From assembly GCA_025453975.1 (NCBI GenBank), contig JALOPI010000055.1, forward strand, positions 1 to 32,895: a stretch of 32,895 nucleotides of DNA, written 5' to 3'. The position numbers and the translations under genes are program-made. Positions 1 through 8,336 of the stretch are shown piece by piece. The notes beneath the pieces are model-generated. The model did not search any database, was not told the DNA's origin, and saw only the letters and a program-made list of their open reading frames with translations. Position 1 is the stretch's first letter. Each line of letters starts with the position of its first letter. This DNA comes from Syntrophobacteraceae bacterium. Lineage in GTDB: Bacteria > Desulfobacterota > Syntrophobacteria > Syntrophobacterales > Syntrophobacteraceae.

Positions 1-302
1 GACGAGAAGTTCGTAATCTTCACCGTACCATCGGGGAAACGAGCAACAATGTCGAGTGTCCCACCCATTGCCTCGATGGTCGCACGCAGCGTGGAAATGT
101 ATATATCGGTGCGTTTTTCCAATTTGGCCACGTTGGGCTGTTTAATTCGTAGCCGCTTCGCCAGCATTTCCTGAGACAATCCGCGTGCACGGCGCAGTTC
201 ATGCCACGGCATTTCGGCGATCATTTCCCGATAGCGCGCGTCGGAACGGGCGATTGCTTCAGGCGACATTTTGGCTTCCAGTTCTGAGAATTTACGAGCC
301 AT
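1..302 (-). CDS. HigA-like antitoxin, XRE/HTH_37 type (cut by window edge)
   Basis: Reading leftward from the ATG at 302-300, the frame stays open for 100 codons to the window edge, so the stop is outside. The protein begins MARKFSELEAKMSPEA and has a helix-turn-helix around residues 35-60 (ELRRARGLSQEMLAKRL, then QPNVAKLEKRTD), followed by STLRATIEAMGGTLDIVARF. This is the pattern of antitoxins paired with Gp49/HigB-type toxins; they bind and neutralise the toxin and repress their own promoter. The start overlaps the end of the toxin frame by 11 bases, giving the toxin-first order typical of higBA. Such pairs are known as passengers of Tn3-family transposons, which fits the resolvase and tnpA remnants to the right. 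The visible part looks intact and is close to the usual family length of about 100 residues, so little is missing. Confidence 0.85.
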   Translation of the reverse strand, partial: MARKFSELEAKMSPEAIARSDARYREMIAEMPWHELRRARGLSQEMLAKRLRIKQPNVAKLEKRTDIYISTLRATIEAMGGTLDIVARFPDGTVKITNFS

Positions 303-636
303 CTTTCAAGCCCTCCTTGCGCAGTGTTTCCAAATGTTCATCATAAAGTCGATCCGCAATGGGTACGTATTCGTCATACCAACGATCGTCTCCGGTCTTC
401 TCCCCACCGATCGGCAGAATAGCGCATCGGCGTGGATCGAAGGCATAGAGCACACGGTAAGGTCGGCCAGCGTGTTGAATGCGCAGTTCACGCATGTTGC
501 CATGCCGTGACGCTTTGATGCCGCTGGAATGAGGAAACGGAAGCTTCGGTCCGAAGTCGCCCAGCAGCTTAACGCTGGCCCGGACCGATTCCTGCTCCCC
601 CTCGCTCAGGTCATCCCACCATTCACCGAGCTGTTT
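292..636 (-). pseudogene. HigB/Gp49-like toxin with broken 5' end
   Basis: The open frame from 636 down to 292 encodes about 114 residues typical of the phage Gp49/HigB (RelE superfamily) toxins: EWWDDLSEGEQESV, then LLGDFGPKLPFPHSSGIK, MRELRIQHAGRPYRVLYAF, GGEKTGDDRWY and PIADRLYDEHL. These toxins are ribosome-dependent mRNA endonucleases. The frame has a TAA at 639-637 directly before its first residues, and no start codon lies in the first third; the first ATG (495) would remove the N-terminal strand and helix. A GTG at 649-647 opens the neighbouring frame, and removing one A from the run of five at 634-638 would join the two, so a single-base indel is one explanation. No Shine-Dalgarno sequence precedes that GTG. 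I infer a disabled toxin, although a sequencing error in the A run cannot be excluded. Confidence 0.7.
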
Positions 637-649
637 TTATACCGTGCAC

Positions 650-680
650 AATATATATCGCCAAGGGTATATTAAGTCAT
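650..680 (-). promoter_or_regulatory. Candidate promoter of the toxin-antitoxin pair
   Basis: On the minus strand ATGACT (680-675) is followed after 17 bases by TATATA (657-652), and the overlapping TATATT (655-650) is an even closer -10 box. The site is directly upstream of the toxin frame. If used, transcription would start near 643, downstream of the GTG at 649, which argues that this GTG is not the toxin start. Confidence 0.35.
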
Positions 681-839
681 ATTTTTGTCAGTCTGGGGTA
701 CACTTTAACTGGGCGTCATCGTGCAGGGCCAAAAAGCGTCAGAATAGGGTAAAGTTATCAATTCTCCACATCGAGTGTGAACGTGGAAGTTTTTAGTCTT
801 TGCTCTCAAATTGGAATACCCCATCGGTGAGGAGGCATA

Positions 840-1226
840 TTGCACGGTCAACGCACCGCCTACGTCCGGGTCAGTAGCTTCGATCAAAATTCGGAGCGAC
901 ATCTTGAACCTGTCGAGATCATCAAGATCCACGAGCGGCAGCGCGAGGGCATTGCGCTCGCCAAGCAGCGTGGTGCTTACCGAGGCCGTAAGAAGTCGCT
1001 CTCACCCGATCAGGAGGCCGAGTTGAGGCAGCGGGTTGCTGCCGGCGAGAAGAAAGCCGGGCTTGCCCGCGAACTCGGCATCAGCCGCGAGACCCTCATT
1101 GTTCGCACTCGATTGGGTGAAAAATATAGAGCTGCACCGTCGCGTGCAGATCGGCTTAAACAAGCGCGAGGCGAAGAACGCGCTGGCTCGCGCCATGTTC
1201 CTGAGCCGGCTTGGGGAAATCCGTGA
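840..1226 (+). pseudogene. tnpR: Tn3-family resolvase (TnpR) with internal deletion
   Basis: The TTG at 840, preceded by GAGGAGG, starts a frame of 128 residues. Residues 1-24 are the N-terminus of a serine recombinase (QRTAYVRVSSFDQN, with the nucleophilic serine in VSS). The sequence then jumps to the end of the catalytic domain and the DNA-binding domain ([36 protein letters not shown]). About 100 residues of a normal 185-200 residue resolvase are missing in between, so the product cannot be active. Recognisable homology ends near 1104; the remaining codons read tnpA sequence in the wrong frame. A full resolvase resolves the cointegrate formed during replicative transposition. Confidence 0.85.
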
Positions 1227-1488
1227 CCGGAGCTTCGAGAACCAGCGCTATCGCGCGAGCGACCTTAACCTGGTGGTGGCCGCCATTGTGTTGTGAAACA
1301 TGGTCTACCTGGAACGGACAGCCCAGGCATTGCGGGACCATGGGAAAGATATTGACGAAAATCTGTTGTCACGCCTCTCGCCGCTCGGCTGGGAGCACAT
1401 CAATCTGACCGGTGACAATATCTGACAGCAAAGCAAACAGGTCGAACAGGGTAAGTTCCGACCACTAAGAATCATCCGGGAAGCTTAG
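1099..1488 (+). pseudogene. tnpA: C-terminal fragment of Tn3-family transposase (TnpA)
   Basis: In the frame starting near 1099 the sequence [50 protein letters not shown] and [10 protein letters not shown] is the C-terminal part of Tn21/Tn501-type TnpA. It is interrupted by TGA at 1294-1296, continues as [18 protein letters not shown] and [14 protein letters not shown], meets a second TGA at 1423-1425, and continues as QGKFRPLR to a TAG at 1486-1488 inside the terminal repeat. Both TGA codons stand where the family normally has tryptophan (IVLWN and the Trp after the GD motif). The rest of the roughly 1000-residue protein is absent, and the fragment is joined directly to resolvase sequence. 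It is a dead remnant. Confidence 0.9.
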
Positions 1489-1522
1489 CGTGCTATTTTT
1501 TCCCGTTTCGTGAGCTGCCCCC
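1484..1522. repeat. Right terminal inverted repeat of Tn3/Tn21-type element
   Basis: The sequence starts CTTAGCGTGCTATTTTTTCC and ends GAGCTGCCCCC. Its reverse complement begins GGGGGCAGCTCA and ends GCACGCTAAG, the layout of Tn21-group 38-bp repeats. It directly follows the tnpA remnant and carries that frame's last stop codon. ATGTA at 1523-1527 would be the candidate 5-bp target duplication, to be matched at the missing left end. Confidence 0.9.
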
Positions 1523-1547
1523 ATGTACCGAGGGGGCCCCGGCACCC

Positions 1548-1576
1548 TTGACGGACCAGCCTCCAGAAAGCATAAA
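1548..1576 (+). promoter_or_regulatory. Candidate promoter of pilP
   Basis: TTGACG (1548-1553) and CATAAA (1571-1576) are 17 bases apart and lie 160 bases upstream of pilP, just outside the transposon end. The -10 match is only 4 of 6. The site would let pilP be expressed although the element separates it from anything upstream. Confidence 0.35.
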
Positions 1577-1736
1577 ATTCATAATCAGCTCGGAAGTTGG
1601 CAGCACCTGTGCTTGCAGGCGATGAACGGCCGCGGATGCGCCCGGAATTTGCCCTTGCGCATTGCTTCGATTGATGCCATATGGACAGGAAATATCATTC
1701 GTCTCGCCACTGGGAGCGCTCATAGAGGAGTCAGTC

Positions 1737-2411
1737 ATGAAGGGCTTGTCACTGAACTCGAATCAGAAGTCCATCGCTGTGTCCGTGGCCGCTATCGCTG
1801 TCGGCTTGGTGCTCATGGGCGCCGCCCCGCCCCGGTGCTGGGCGACGGCCGCGGGCGAGCCGGCGGGAAGCGGCGCGCCTGTCATGTCCGAGAAGTCTTC
1901 GGCCGTCGAGGAAATGACGGCCCCGCAGGCGGCTTCACCATCGATGCCGCGCAAGGAGGTGCTGCCCTCCGAAGCCGCCCTGCAGGTTCAGAAGGAGCTG
2001 CTCCAGCCCCAGTTCGCCTACAATCCCAAGGTCATGCTCGATCCCTTCAAGCCTTTCATCCAGCAGACCGAGGCTCCACCCCCGGTGACTTCTCTCACGG
2101 AGGAGGACCTCGATGCTCCTCCACCCGAGCCCCAGCGGCCGCTGACCCCCCTTCAGCGCATGAGAATCAGCGAGGTGGAGGCCGGTCTCAAGGCCATCAT
2201 GTGGGGTCCCCTGGGTCGCCGCGCCATCATCGAGGATGCCTCGGGCAAGGGATACATCGTCAGCGTGGGCACACCGGTGGGAGAGCGCAACGGAGTGGTC
2301 TCGGAAATCTTCAACGATCACCTGGTGATTCAGCAGGAGAACTGGGATCGCAAGGAAAAGCGCATGATCCCCGACAACATCATGGTCAAGCTCAAGAAGA
2401 CCACCAAGTGA
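1737..2411 (+). CDS. pilP: Type IV pilus assembly protein PilP family
   Basis: The ATG at 1737 follows GAGGAG by 8 bases and gives 224 residues. An N-terminal hydrophobic segment (about residues 12-29, SIAVSVAAIAVGLVLMGA) looks like a signal peptide or anchor; there is no proper lipobox, although many PilP proteins are lipoproteins. A Pro/Glu-rich stretch follows, then the PilP hallmark MLDPFKPFI (about residue 100) and a C-terminal beta domain (LQRMRISEVEAGLKAIMWG, RRAIIEDASGKGYIVSVGT, NGVVSEIFNDHLVI). PilP links the inner-membrane PilNO platform to the PilQ secretin. The usual neighbours pilM, N, O and Q are absent: a transposon remnant lies upstream, and lspA ends 24 bases downstream in the opposite direction. 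The fold assignment is firm; whether it serves a pilus or another secretin system is open. Confidence 0.8.
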   Translation: MKGLSLNSNQKSIAVSVAAIAVGLVLMGAAPPRCWATAAGEPAGSGAPVMSEKSSAVEEMTAPQAASPSMPRKEVLPSEAALQVQKELLQPQFAYNPKVMLDPFKPFIQQTEAPPPVTSLTEEDLDAPPPEPQRPLTPLQRMRISEVEAGLKAIMWGPLGRRAIIEDASGKGYIVSVGTPVGERNGVVSEIFNDHLVIQQENWDRKEKRMIPDNIMVKLKKTTK

Positions 2412-2435
2412 GCGAGCTGCCCGTTTCAGGAACTT

Positions 2436-2903
2436 TCACGCGTCCTGGGCCTTGAAGAGGCTGACAGCCATGAGGCATGCGCCGACGGTGATGGCACTGT
2501 CGGCCACGTTGAAAGCGGGCCAGTGGTAAGCGCCGATGTAGAGGTCCAGGAAGTCGATGACCTCCCCCAACCGCATCCGGTCCAGCAGGTTGCCGATGGC
2601 GCCGCCACAGATCAGCGCCAGGGCGGACCGGGTCCACACATCTTCCCGATTGAGCTTCCCGTAGGTGTACACGACCACCCCAACCACCGCCACCGTCAAA
2701 ACAATGAACAGGGTCGTTCGCAGGGTCGACGGGCTTCCGGCGAAGAGGCTGAAGGCCGCTCCGGTGTTCCGGGCGTGAACGAGGTTGAAGAAGCCCGGAA
2801 TGACGGGCTTGACACTGTAGAGCGGCAGAAAACGATCCACCAGGAGCTTGGTGATCTGATCCAGGATCACAACCGATCCGACAACGCCCGCAAGAAACTT
2901 CAT
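2436..2903 (-). CDS. lspA: Lipoprotein signal peptidase (signal peptidase II)
   Basis: This 155-residue inner-membrane aspartic protease removes the signal peptide from diacylglyceryl-modified prolipoproteins. Visible family blocks are DQITK near the N-terminus, NTGAAFSLF, GGAIGNLLDRM with VIDFLDLY (first catalytic Asp) and FNVADSAITVG (second catalytic Asp). Four hydrophobic segments are evident. It lies 38 bases downstream of ileS on the same strand, a conserved ileS-lspA operon arrangement. It converges on pilP with only 24 bases between the stop codons and no clear terminator. At least one predicted lipoprotein substrate is encoded in this window (15744-16274). Confidence 0.95.
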   Translation of the reverse strand: MKFLAGVVGSVVILDQITKLLVDRFLPLYSVKPVIPGFFNLVHARNTGAAFSLFAGSPSTLRTTLFIVLTVAVVGVVVYTYGKLNREDVWTRSALALICGGAIGNLLDRMRLGEVIDFLDLYIGAYHWPAFNVADSAITVGACLMAVSLFKAQDA

Positions 2904-2941
2904 GGCACCCCTATTCTGTGCTCGGGCCAGGGTAAACAGGC

Positions 2942-5731
2942 TCAGGTGGAAGACTGAATCACATCGTGACAGCGCCGGCAGATCCCGGGATGGAGGTCGA
3001 AGCTGCCCACCGTGTCCTCCCGGACCCAGCAGCGCTCACATTTCTCACCGGATGCGGGCTGGACCTCCGTGAGCAGTCCCGTCATCTCGGCGCCCTCGGC
3101 GGGATTCCGCATCTGGCTCCCCGTCACGAACTTGACTCCTGACACGATGAAGACCGTGCGCAGCAGCTCCTCCTGACCAGCCAGCCGTTCCGCCACCCCT
3201 TCCGGCAGCGCCAGCGCCACCTCGGCATCCAGGGCGTGTCCTATGATCTTGGCCTGACGGGCCGTCTCCAGGACCCGGGCCACTTCTCCCTTGAGGAGGA
3301 GGATCTCGCCCCAGCGCTCACCCAGGGCCAGGTCCCGGCGGCCTTCGTCGACCTCGGGAAAAGGCTGGGCGTGCACCGAGCCCCCGGCCCCGTGCGGGAG
3401 ATAACCCCAGGCCTCCTCGGCCGTGAAGGACAGGATGGGAGCCATCAGCCTGAGAACCGCCGTCAGGATCTCCCAGAGGGCCGTCTGGGCCGAGCGCCGC
3501 GGCAGGCTGTCGCGGGCCGACGTGTAGAGGCGATCCTTGAGGATATCCAGGTAAAAGGCGCTCAGGTCCACGACGCAATAGTTGTGGAGAGCGTGGTAGA
3601 CCCGGTGGAACTCGAACCGCTCGTAGGCGCCGCGAATCTTCTGGATGAGATCCTGCAGCTGATGGAGCGCAAAGCGGTCCAGCTCCAGAAGGTCGGCGTC
3701 GGGAACGGCGTCCCCGGCCGGGTCGAAATCGCTCAGGTTCCCCAGGAGGAACCGGCAGGTGTTCCGGATCCTGCGATACGCCTCGCTGAGGCGCTTGAGG
3801 ATATCCTCCGAGATGCGGATGTCGTCGCGATAGTCCTCGGCCGAGACCCACAGCCTCAGGATTTCGGCGCCGTACTGGTTGATGATCTGCTCGGGGGCAA
3901 TGACGTTCCCCAGTGATTTGGACATCTTGTGGCCCTGCCCGTCCACCACGAACCCGTGGGTCAGAACGGCCTGGTAGGGCGCCCGGTTCCGGGTTCCGAC
4001 GGATGCCAGGAGGGAGGAGTGAAACCAGCCGCGGTGCTGGTCGCTGCCCTCGAGATAGAGGTCCGCGGGCGACCGCAGGTAAGGTCTCTGCTCCAGGACG
4101 GCGGCATGGGAAACCCCCGAATCGAACCAGACATCGAGGATGTCCATTTCCTTCTGAAACCGCGCCCCGCCGCACTGCTCGCACCGGGAGCCTTCCGGCA
4201 GCAGCTCCTCGGCGCTCCGTTCGAACCAGACATCCGCTCCCTCGGCCTCGAAGAGCGCCACCACCTTACGGAACACCTCGGGCGAGGCCAGGAGGTGCCC
4301 GCAATCCTCGCAGGTGAAAACGCTGATGGGAACCCCCCAGGACCGCTGACGCGAGATGCACCAGTCGGGACGGTTGGCGATCATGTTGTGGATGCGATCC
4401 CGCCCCCAGGACGGTACCCACTCCACCTTGTCGATCCATTCCAGGGCGTGGCGGCGGAGGTCCCGCCTGTCCATGGAGATGAACCACTGCTCGGTGGCCC
4501 GGAAGATGACGGGCTTCTTGCACCGCCAGCAGTGGGGATAGCTGTGGGTGATGCGTCCCTCGGACACGAGGGCTCCCACCTCCTTGAGCCTGGCGCTCAC
4601 GGGACCGTTGGCGTCGAAGACGCGCTGGCCTTGGAACAGGGGGACCTCGCTGGTGAACCTTCCGTCGTCGTCCACGGGTGAGAGGATGTCGAGACCGTGC
4701 TCCAGGGCCATGTCGTAGTCCTCGCGGCCGTGGCCGGGGGCCGTGTGAACGCAGCCCGTTCCCACATCCAGGGTCACGTGGGAGCCGAGGACGATGATGG
4801 AGTCGCGATCCATGAACGGATGCCGGCAGCTCACGCCCTTCAGCTCCTCGGCGGTGAAGGACCGGACCGTTTTGTAGTCCCGGATCTGAAAGGTCTCCAT
4901 GCAGCTTTGGGCCAGGCCCTCGGCCAGGATCCAGATCTCGTCGCCCACGTCCACCGCCACATACTCGAAGTCCGGGTGAAGCGTGATGGCCAGGTTGGCC
5001 GGAAGAGTCCACGGGGTGGTCGTCCAGATCAGCACATGGACCGGCCTGGATCCCAGCTCGGAAAAGCGCGCCCGCCCCTCCGGGCTCATGGCGAACTTGA
5101 CATAGATGGAAGGCGACGCATGGTCGTGGTATTCGACCTCGGCTTCCGCCAGTGCCGTGCGGCAGCTGGCGCACCAGTAGATGGGCTTCTTGCTCCGAAC
5201 GACGCTCCCGGTCTCGAAGAACCGGCCCAGCTCCCGGGCGATGGACGCTTCATAATCGTAAGACATGGTCAGGTAGGGGTTGTCCCATTCCCCCAGAACG
5301 CCCAACCGCCTGAACTCCCCGCGCTGGATGTCGATGAACCCCTCGGCGTACCGACGGCAGTGGCGTCGGATCTCCCCCTGGGTCATGGAGCGCTTGCGCT
5401 CCCCCAGCTCCTTGTCCACCTGGTGCTCGATGGGCAGTCCGTGGCAGTCCCACCCGGGAACGTAGACGGCGTTGAAGCCGCTCATCTGGCGGCTCTTGAC
5501 GATCATGTCCTTCAGGATCTTGTTGAGCGCGGTCCCCAGATGGATGTGTCCGTTGGCGTACGGGGGTCCGTCGTGGAGGATGTACAGGGGACGGTCGCGG
5601 CTCTGGTCGCGCAGCTGCTCGTAGAGGCCCGATTGCTCCCAGCGGGCGAGGATTTCAGGCTCTTTCCTGGAGAGACTGGCCTTCATGGGAAAAGCCGTTT
5701 GGGGTAGATTCAGAGTGCCTTTGTAATCCAT
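2942..5731 (-). CDS. ileS: Isoleucyl-tRNA synthetase
   Basis: The protein has 929 residues, the usual size of bacterial IleRS, and charges tRNA-Ile with isoleucine in the cytoplasm. The HIGH-type signature [11 protein letters not shown] is at residues 56-66 and KMSKSLGN is near residue 600. Between them lies the CP1 editing domain ([24 protein letters not shown]), which clears Val-tRNA-Ile. The anticodon-binding domain follows, and the C-terminal zinc motif CERCW with CRRC is intact. The ATG at 5731 gives the family's normal N-terminus ([12 protein letters not shown]). It is the first gene of an operon with lspA and is divergent from the phosphofructokinase gene. Confidence 0.98.
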   Translation of the reverse strand: MDYKGTLNLPQTAFPMKASLSRKEPEILARWEQSGLYEQLRDQSRDRPLYILHDGPPYANGHIHLGTALNKILKDMIVKSRQMSGFNAVYVPGWDCHGLPIEHQVDKELGERKRSMTQGEIRRHCRRYAEGFIDIQRGEFRRLGVLGEWDNPYLTMSYDYEASIARELGRFFETGSVVRSKKPIYWCASCRTALAEAEVEYHDHASPSIYVKFAMSPEGRARFSELGSRPVHVLIWTTTPWTLPANLAITLHPDFEYVAVDVGDEIWILAEGLAQSCMETFQIRDYKTVRSFTAEELKGVSCRHPFMDRDSIIVLGSHVTLDVGTGCVHTAPGHGREDYDMALEHGLDILSPVDDDGRFTSEVPLFQGQRVFDANGPVSARLKEVGALVSEGRITHSYPHCWRCKKPVIFRATEQWFISMDRRDLRRHALEWIDKVEWVPSWGRDRIHNMIANRPDWCISRQRSWGVPISVFTCEDCGHLLASPEVFRKVVALFEAEGADVWFERSAEELLPEGSRCEQCGGARFQKEMDILDVWFDSGVSHAAVLEQRPYLRSPADLYLEGSDQHRGWFHSSLLASVGTRNRAPYQAVLTHGFVVDGQGHKMSKSLGNVIAPEQIINQYGAEILRLWVSAEDYRDDIRISEDILKRLSEAYRRIRNTCRFLLGNLSDFDPAGDAVPDADLLELDRFALHQLQDLIQKIRGAYERFEFHRVYHALHNYCVVDLSAFYLDILKDRLYTSARDSLPRRSAQTALWEILTAVLRLMAPILSFTAEEAWGYLPHGAGGSVHAQPFPEVDEGRRDLALGERWGEILLLKGEVARVLETARQAKIIGHALDAEVALALPEGVAERLAGQEELLRTVFIVSGVKFVTGSQMRNPAEGAEMTGLLTEVQPASGEKCERCWVREDTVGSFDLHPGICRRCHDVIQSST

Positions 5732-5800
5732 ACCTTTCCATCCCCTTTCAAGTGATTCAACCGCCGAGCAACCTCGCGAGACTGCTGCAAAAAGGCTTTT

Positions 5801-5828
5801 TTCTTAGCACACCCTCCCCGCAAGTCAA
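5801..5828 (-). promoter_or_regulatory. Candidate promoter of ileS-lspA
   Basis: On the minus strand TTGACT (5828-5823) is followed after 16 bases by TAAGAA (5806-5801). The distance to the ileS start (5731) fits a leader of about 65 bases. Confidence 0.45.
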
Positions 5829-5949
5829 GCGGTTAAGCGGCGCCGGGCGCCCGGGAGTCTTCCGGGGCCCCCCTCGCCCGGAGCGTGTGCGCGCCCGGAA
5901 GTGGCTTTTCTTTTGCCGAGCTCGTGCGGCAAGGCGGTCTCATAATGTC

Positions 5950-5977
5950 TTGTCAGCGAACCCCTTTGTTGTAGAAT
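5950..5977 (+). promoter_or_regulatory. Candidate promoter of the phosphofructokinase gene
   Basis: TTGTCA (5950-5955) and TAGAAT (5972-5977) are separated by 16 bases, each matching the sigma-70 consensus at 5 of 6 positions. The start codon is at 6056. Confidence 0.55.
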
Positions 5978-6055
5978 GCGTGGAGAGCCCGGGCCGACGG
6001 CACCGGGCCAGCCACCCCTTGGACGCAATCCAACCATCTGCACAAGGAGGACCCC

Positions 6056-8284
6056 ATGGTCAAGACCTTGGCCGTGATGACCAGCGGAGGCGATTCCCCC
6101 GGCATGAACGCCGCCGTGAGAGCGGTGGTGCGCCGTGCCATCGATCGCGGACTGCCTGTCATTGGCGTTTATGGCGGATACGAGGGTCTCGTGGCGGGGG
6201 GAGCGTCCCTCCGGCCCCTGAACTGGGACGACGTGGGGGGCATCCTGGCCAAGGGAGGTACGTTTCTCGGCACGGCGCGGTCGGACCGGTTCCGCACCAT
6301 CGAAGGTCGGCGCCAGGCGGTTCACAACATGCTGGGACTGGGCATCGACGCCCTGGTCGTCATCGGGGGGGATGGGAGCCTCATGGGGGCTCACATCCTG
6401 AGCTCCGAATGGAGCGAGCACGCCAATGCGCTGCTGGAGACCTGGCCGGACCTCGCGATCGAGGGCACCATGCCGGGCCTTCAGGTGGTGGGGCTGCCGG
6501 GCTCCATCGACAACGACCTCTTCGGCACGGATATGAGCATCGGGGCCGACACGGCACTCAATCACATCACGCGCGCCATCGATGACCTCACGGCCACGGC
6601 CGCCTCCCACCAGAGGACCTTCGTCGTCGAGACCATGGGCAGGCATTGCGGCTATCTCGCGCTGGCGGCCGGACTTGCCGGCGGCGTCACCTGGATCCTC
6701 ATCCCCGAGCAGGAGCTCGAGCTGAGGTGGCACCAGAAGATGGTCTCGGCGATCCAGAGCGCCCGGGAGACGGGCCGGCCCCACCAGATGGTGGTGGTGG
6801 CGGAAGGGGCGAGGCATCCCGACGGCCTGCACATCAGCTCGGCGGATATCCGGAAGATCCTGAGCGAGCGACTGAACATCGACGTTCGCGTGACGGTGCT
6901 CGGCCACGTTCAGCGGGGAGGATCTCCCACGGCATTCGACCGCATTCTCGCCACGCGGTTGGGTGTGGCCGCTGTGGATCTCCTGCTGGGCGAGCCCGAT
7001 ACCGCCCACTGCCACATGCTCGGTCTGGTGAAGAACCAGGTCGTCGAGACGCCGCTTCTCGAAGTCGTCGAGAAGAGCCGCGCCGTGGGCCAGGAGATCG
7101 AGAACGGGAATTTCGCCACGGCCCAGGAGCTGAGGGGGCAAAGCTTCCGGAATTCACTGGAGCTGGTCAAGACGCTGAGCCGCATCACACCCAGTCAGCA
7201 GCGCACCGAGGACGGCGCCGTCGCCATCTTCACGGGCGGCGCCGACGCTCCGGGCATGAACACGGCCATCAGCGTCGCGGCTCGCTGCCTCATGAACCAG
7301 GGGGTTCCCGTCCTGGCCGCCAGGGATGGCTTCCTGGGGCTCATCCGAAATGAGCTCATGGAGCTTGAGTGGGAGCCGCTGGTGGGCTGGATGAACCATC
7401 CGGGATCCGAGATCGGCACGGCGCGGATCGAGCTTTCGGATGAGGATCTGGGCCGAATCAGCGCCACCCTGGAGCAGAACCGCATCAGGGGGATCATCGC
7501 CATCGGGGGATGGGGCACTTATCAGAAGGTGGAGCGATTCGTCGCCGAGCGCCAGAGGTACTCGCCCTTCCGGATTCCCATGGTGGTGGTGCCGGCCTCC
7601 ATCGACAACAATCTGCCGGGGACCGAATTCTGCATCGGGTCCGACACGGCCTTGAACAACATCATAGACGCCCTGGACAAGATACGTCATACGGCGGGCG
7701 CCACGAGAAGGGCCTTCATCGTGGAGGTCATGGGGCGACAGAGCGGCTTTCTGGCGCTCATGGGAGCCCTGGCGTCGGGGGCGGAGAAGGCTTACCTCCC
7801 GGAGACGGGGATCCGTCTGGAGGATCTCATCCGGGATATCGAAACCCTCAAGGTGAGCTTCCGGTCCGGTAAGCGGATGGTGATCTTCCTCCGAAACGAG
7901 CAGTCCTCGTACCATTACACGACGGACTTCATACGCCGCCTGATGGAGGAAGAGAGCAAGGACGAATTCGAAGTGCGCACGGCGATCCTCGGCCATGTGC
8001 AGCGGGGAGGGATCCCGACGGCCTTTGACCGTATCATCGCCTCGCGCATGGGGGCCTTCGCCGCCTTTCGACTCCTGGACAGCCTGAAACAGCAGAACCA
8101 TGACGCCCAGGCACTGGGACTCGCCGGTCGAGGCATCGAATCCTTCTCCCTGGCGGAAGCCATGCAGCAGATGGATGTCAAGATCGGCCGCCCCCGGCGC
8201 GAATGGTTCATGGAGCTCCTCGAGGTAGCCAATGCCCTGGCAAAGTGCTCTCCAGTCTGCGCGACGGATCCTGTCGAGGTTTAG
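6056..8284 (+). CDS. Tandem-domain 6-phosphofructokinase
   Basis: The ATG at 6056 follows AAGGAGG and yields 742 residues, twice the length of a normal bacterial PfkA, made of two PfkA domains. The first half (about 1-375) has MTSGGDSPGMN (8-18), GGDGS (104-108), PGSIDND (148-154), ETMGRHCG (192-199) and GHVQRGGSPTAFDR (283-296). The glycines in GGDGS and PGSIDND are those of ATP-dependent rather than pyrophosphate-dependent enzymes, so I predict an ATP-using catalytic half. The second half (about 385-742) keeps TGGADAPGMN, EVMGRQSG and GHVQRGGIPTAFDR but has GGWGT (484-488) for GGDGS and SIDNN (515-519) for SIDND, losing the metal-binding aspartate and one active-site aspartate. It may bind ligands without catalysing, as the C-terminal half of eukaryotic phosphofructokinases does. 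The reaction expected is fructose-6-phosphate phosphorylation. Confidence 0.88.
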   Translation: MVKTLAVMTSGGDSPGMNAAVRAVVRRAIDRGLPVIGVYGGYEGLVAGGASLRPLNWDDVGGILAKGGTFLGTARSDRFRTIEGRRQAVHNMLGLGIDALVVIGGDGSLMGAHILSSEWSEHANALLETWPDLAIEGTMPGLQVVGLPGSIDNDLFGTDMSIGADTALNHITRAIDDLTATAASHQRTFVVETMGRHCGYLALAAGLAGGVTWILIPEQELELRWHQKMVSAIQSARETGRPHQMVVVAEGARHPDGLHISSADIRKILSERLNIDVRVTVLGHVQRGGSPTAFDRILATRLGVAAVDLLLGEPDTAHCHMLGLVKNQVVETPLLEVVEKSRAVGQEIENGNFATAQELRGQSFRNSLELVKTLSRITPSQQRTEDGAVAIFTGGADAPGMNTAISVAARCLMNQGVPVLAARDGFLGLIRNELMELEWEPLVGWMNHPGSEIGTARIELSDEDLGRISATLEQNRIRGIIAIGGWGTYQKVERFVAERQRYSPFRIPMVVVPASIDNNLPGTEFCIGSDTALNNIIDALDKIRHTAGATRRAFIVEVMGRQSGFLALMGALASGAEKAYLPETGIRLEDLIRDIETLKVSFRSGKRMVIFLRNEQSSYHYTTDFIRRLMEEESKDEFEVRTAILGHVQRGGIPTAFDRIIASRMGAFAAFRLLDSLKQQNHDAQALGLAGRGIESFSLAEAMQQMDVKIGRPRREWFMELLEVANALAKCSPVCATDPVEV

Positions 8285-8336
8285 ACGCCCTAAAGCTCCC
8301 CTCGTCGATCCGGCCTGCCGCCCCTGGCATGGCCGG

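Larger units (their letters stand above)
1..1522. mobile_element. Decayed Tn3-family transposon, right portion
   Basis: The right boundary is fixed by a 39-bp terminal inverted repeat. Inside lie a tnpA C-terminal fragment, an internally deleted tnpR and a HigBA-like pair divergent from tnpR. Toxin-antitoxin pairs next to the resolvase gene are a known arrangement in Tn3-family elements, so I assign the pair to the element. The left repeat was not found, so the other end should lie beyond base 1. At least two internal deletions have removed transposition functions. Bases 637-839, between the toxin and tnpR, should contain the resolution site and divergent promoters, but I could not delimit the subsites. 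Confidence 0.75.
5732..6055. other. Divergent intergenic region between ileS and the phosphofructokinase gene
   Basis: These 324 bases hold no convincing gene. They contain one candidate promoter for each flanking gene and a Shine-Dalgarno AAGGAGG at 6044-6050 ahead of the rightward gene. No T-box-like leader is evident upstream of ileS; the candidate leader there is only about 65 bases long. Confidence 0.6.

Noticed and set aside
1523..2455. Rightward frame of 310 codons overlapping pilP in another frame.
   Set aside because: Low-complexity Arg/Gly/Ser translation; the pilP frame carries the ribosome-binding site, signal-like segment and PilP motifs.
5752..6585. Long rightward frame of 277 codons overlapping the start of the phosphofructokinase gene.
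   Set aside because: Its composition is Arg/Gly/His-rich with no motif, and most of it is the out-of-frame shadow of the phosphofructokinase gene.
8232..8336. Upstream ATG that would extend the PHP phosphatase by 35 residues.
   Set aside because: It lies within the end of the phosphofructokinase gene, and the family consistently starts at the MIDLHSH motif.
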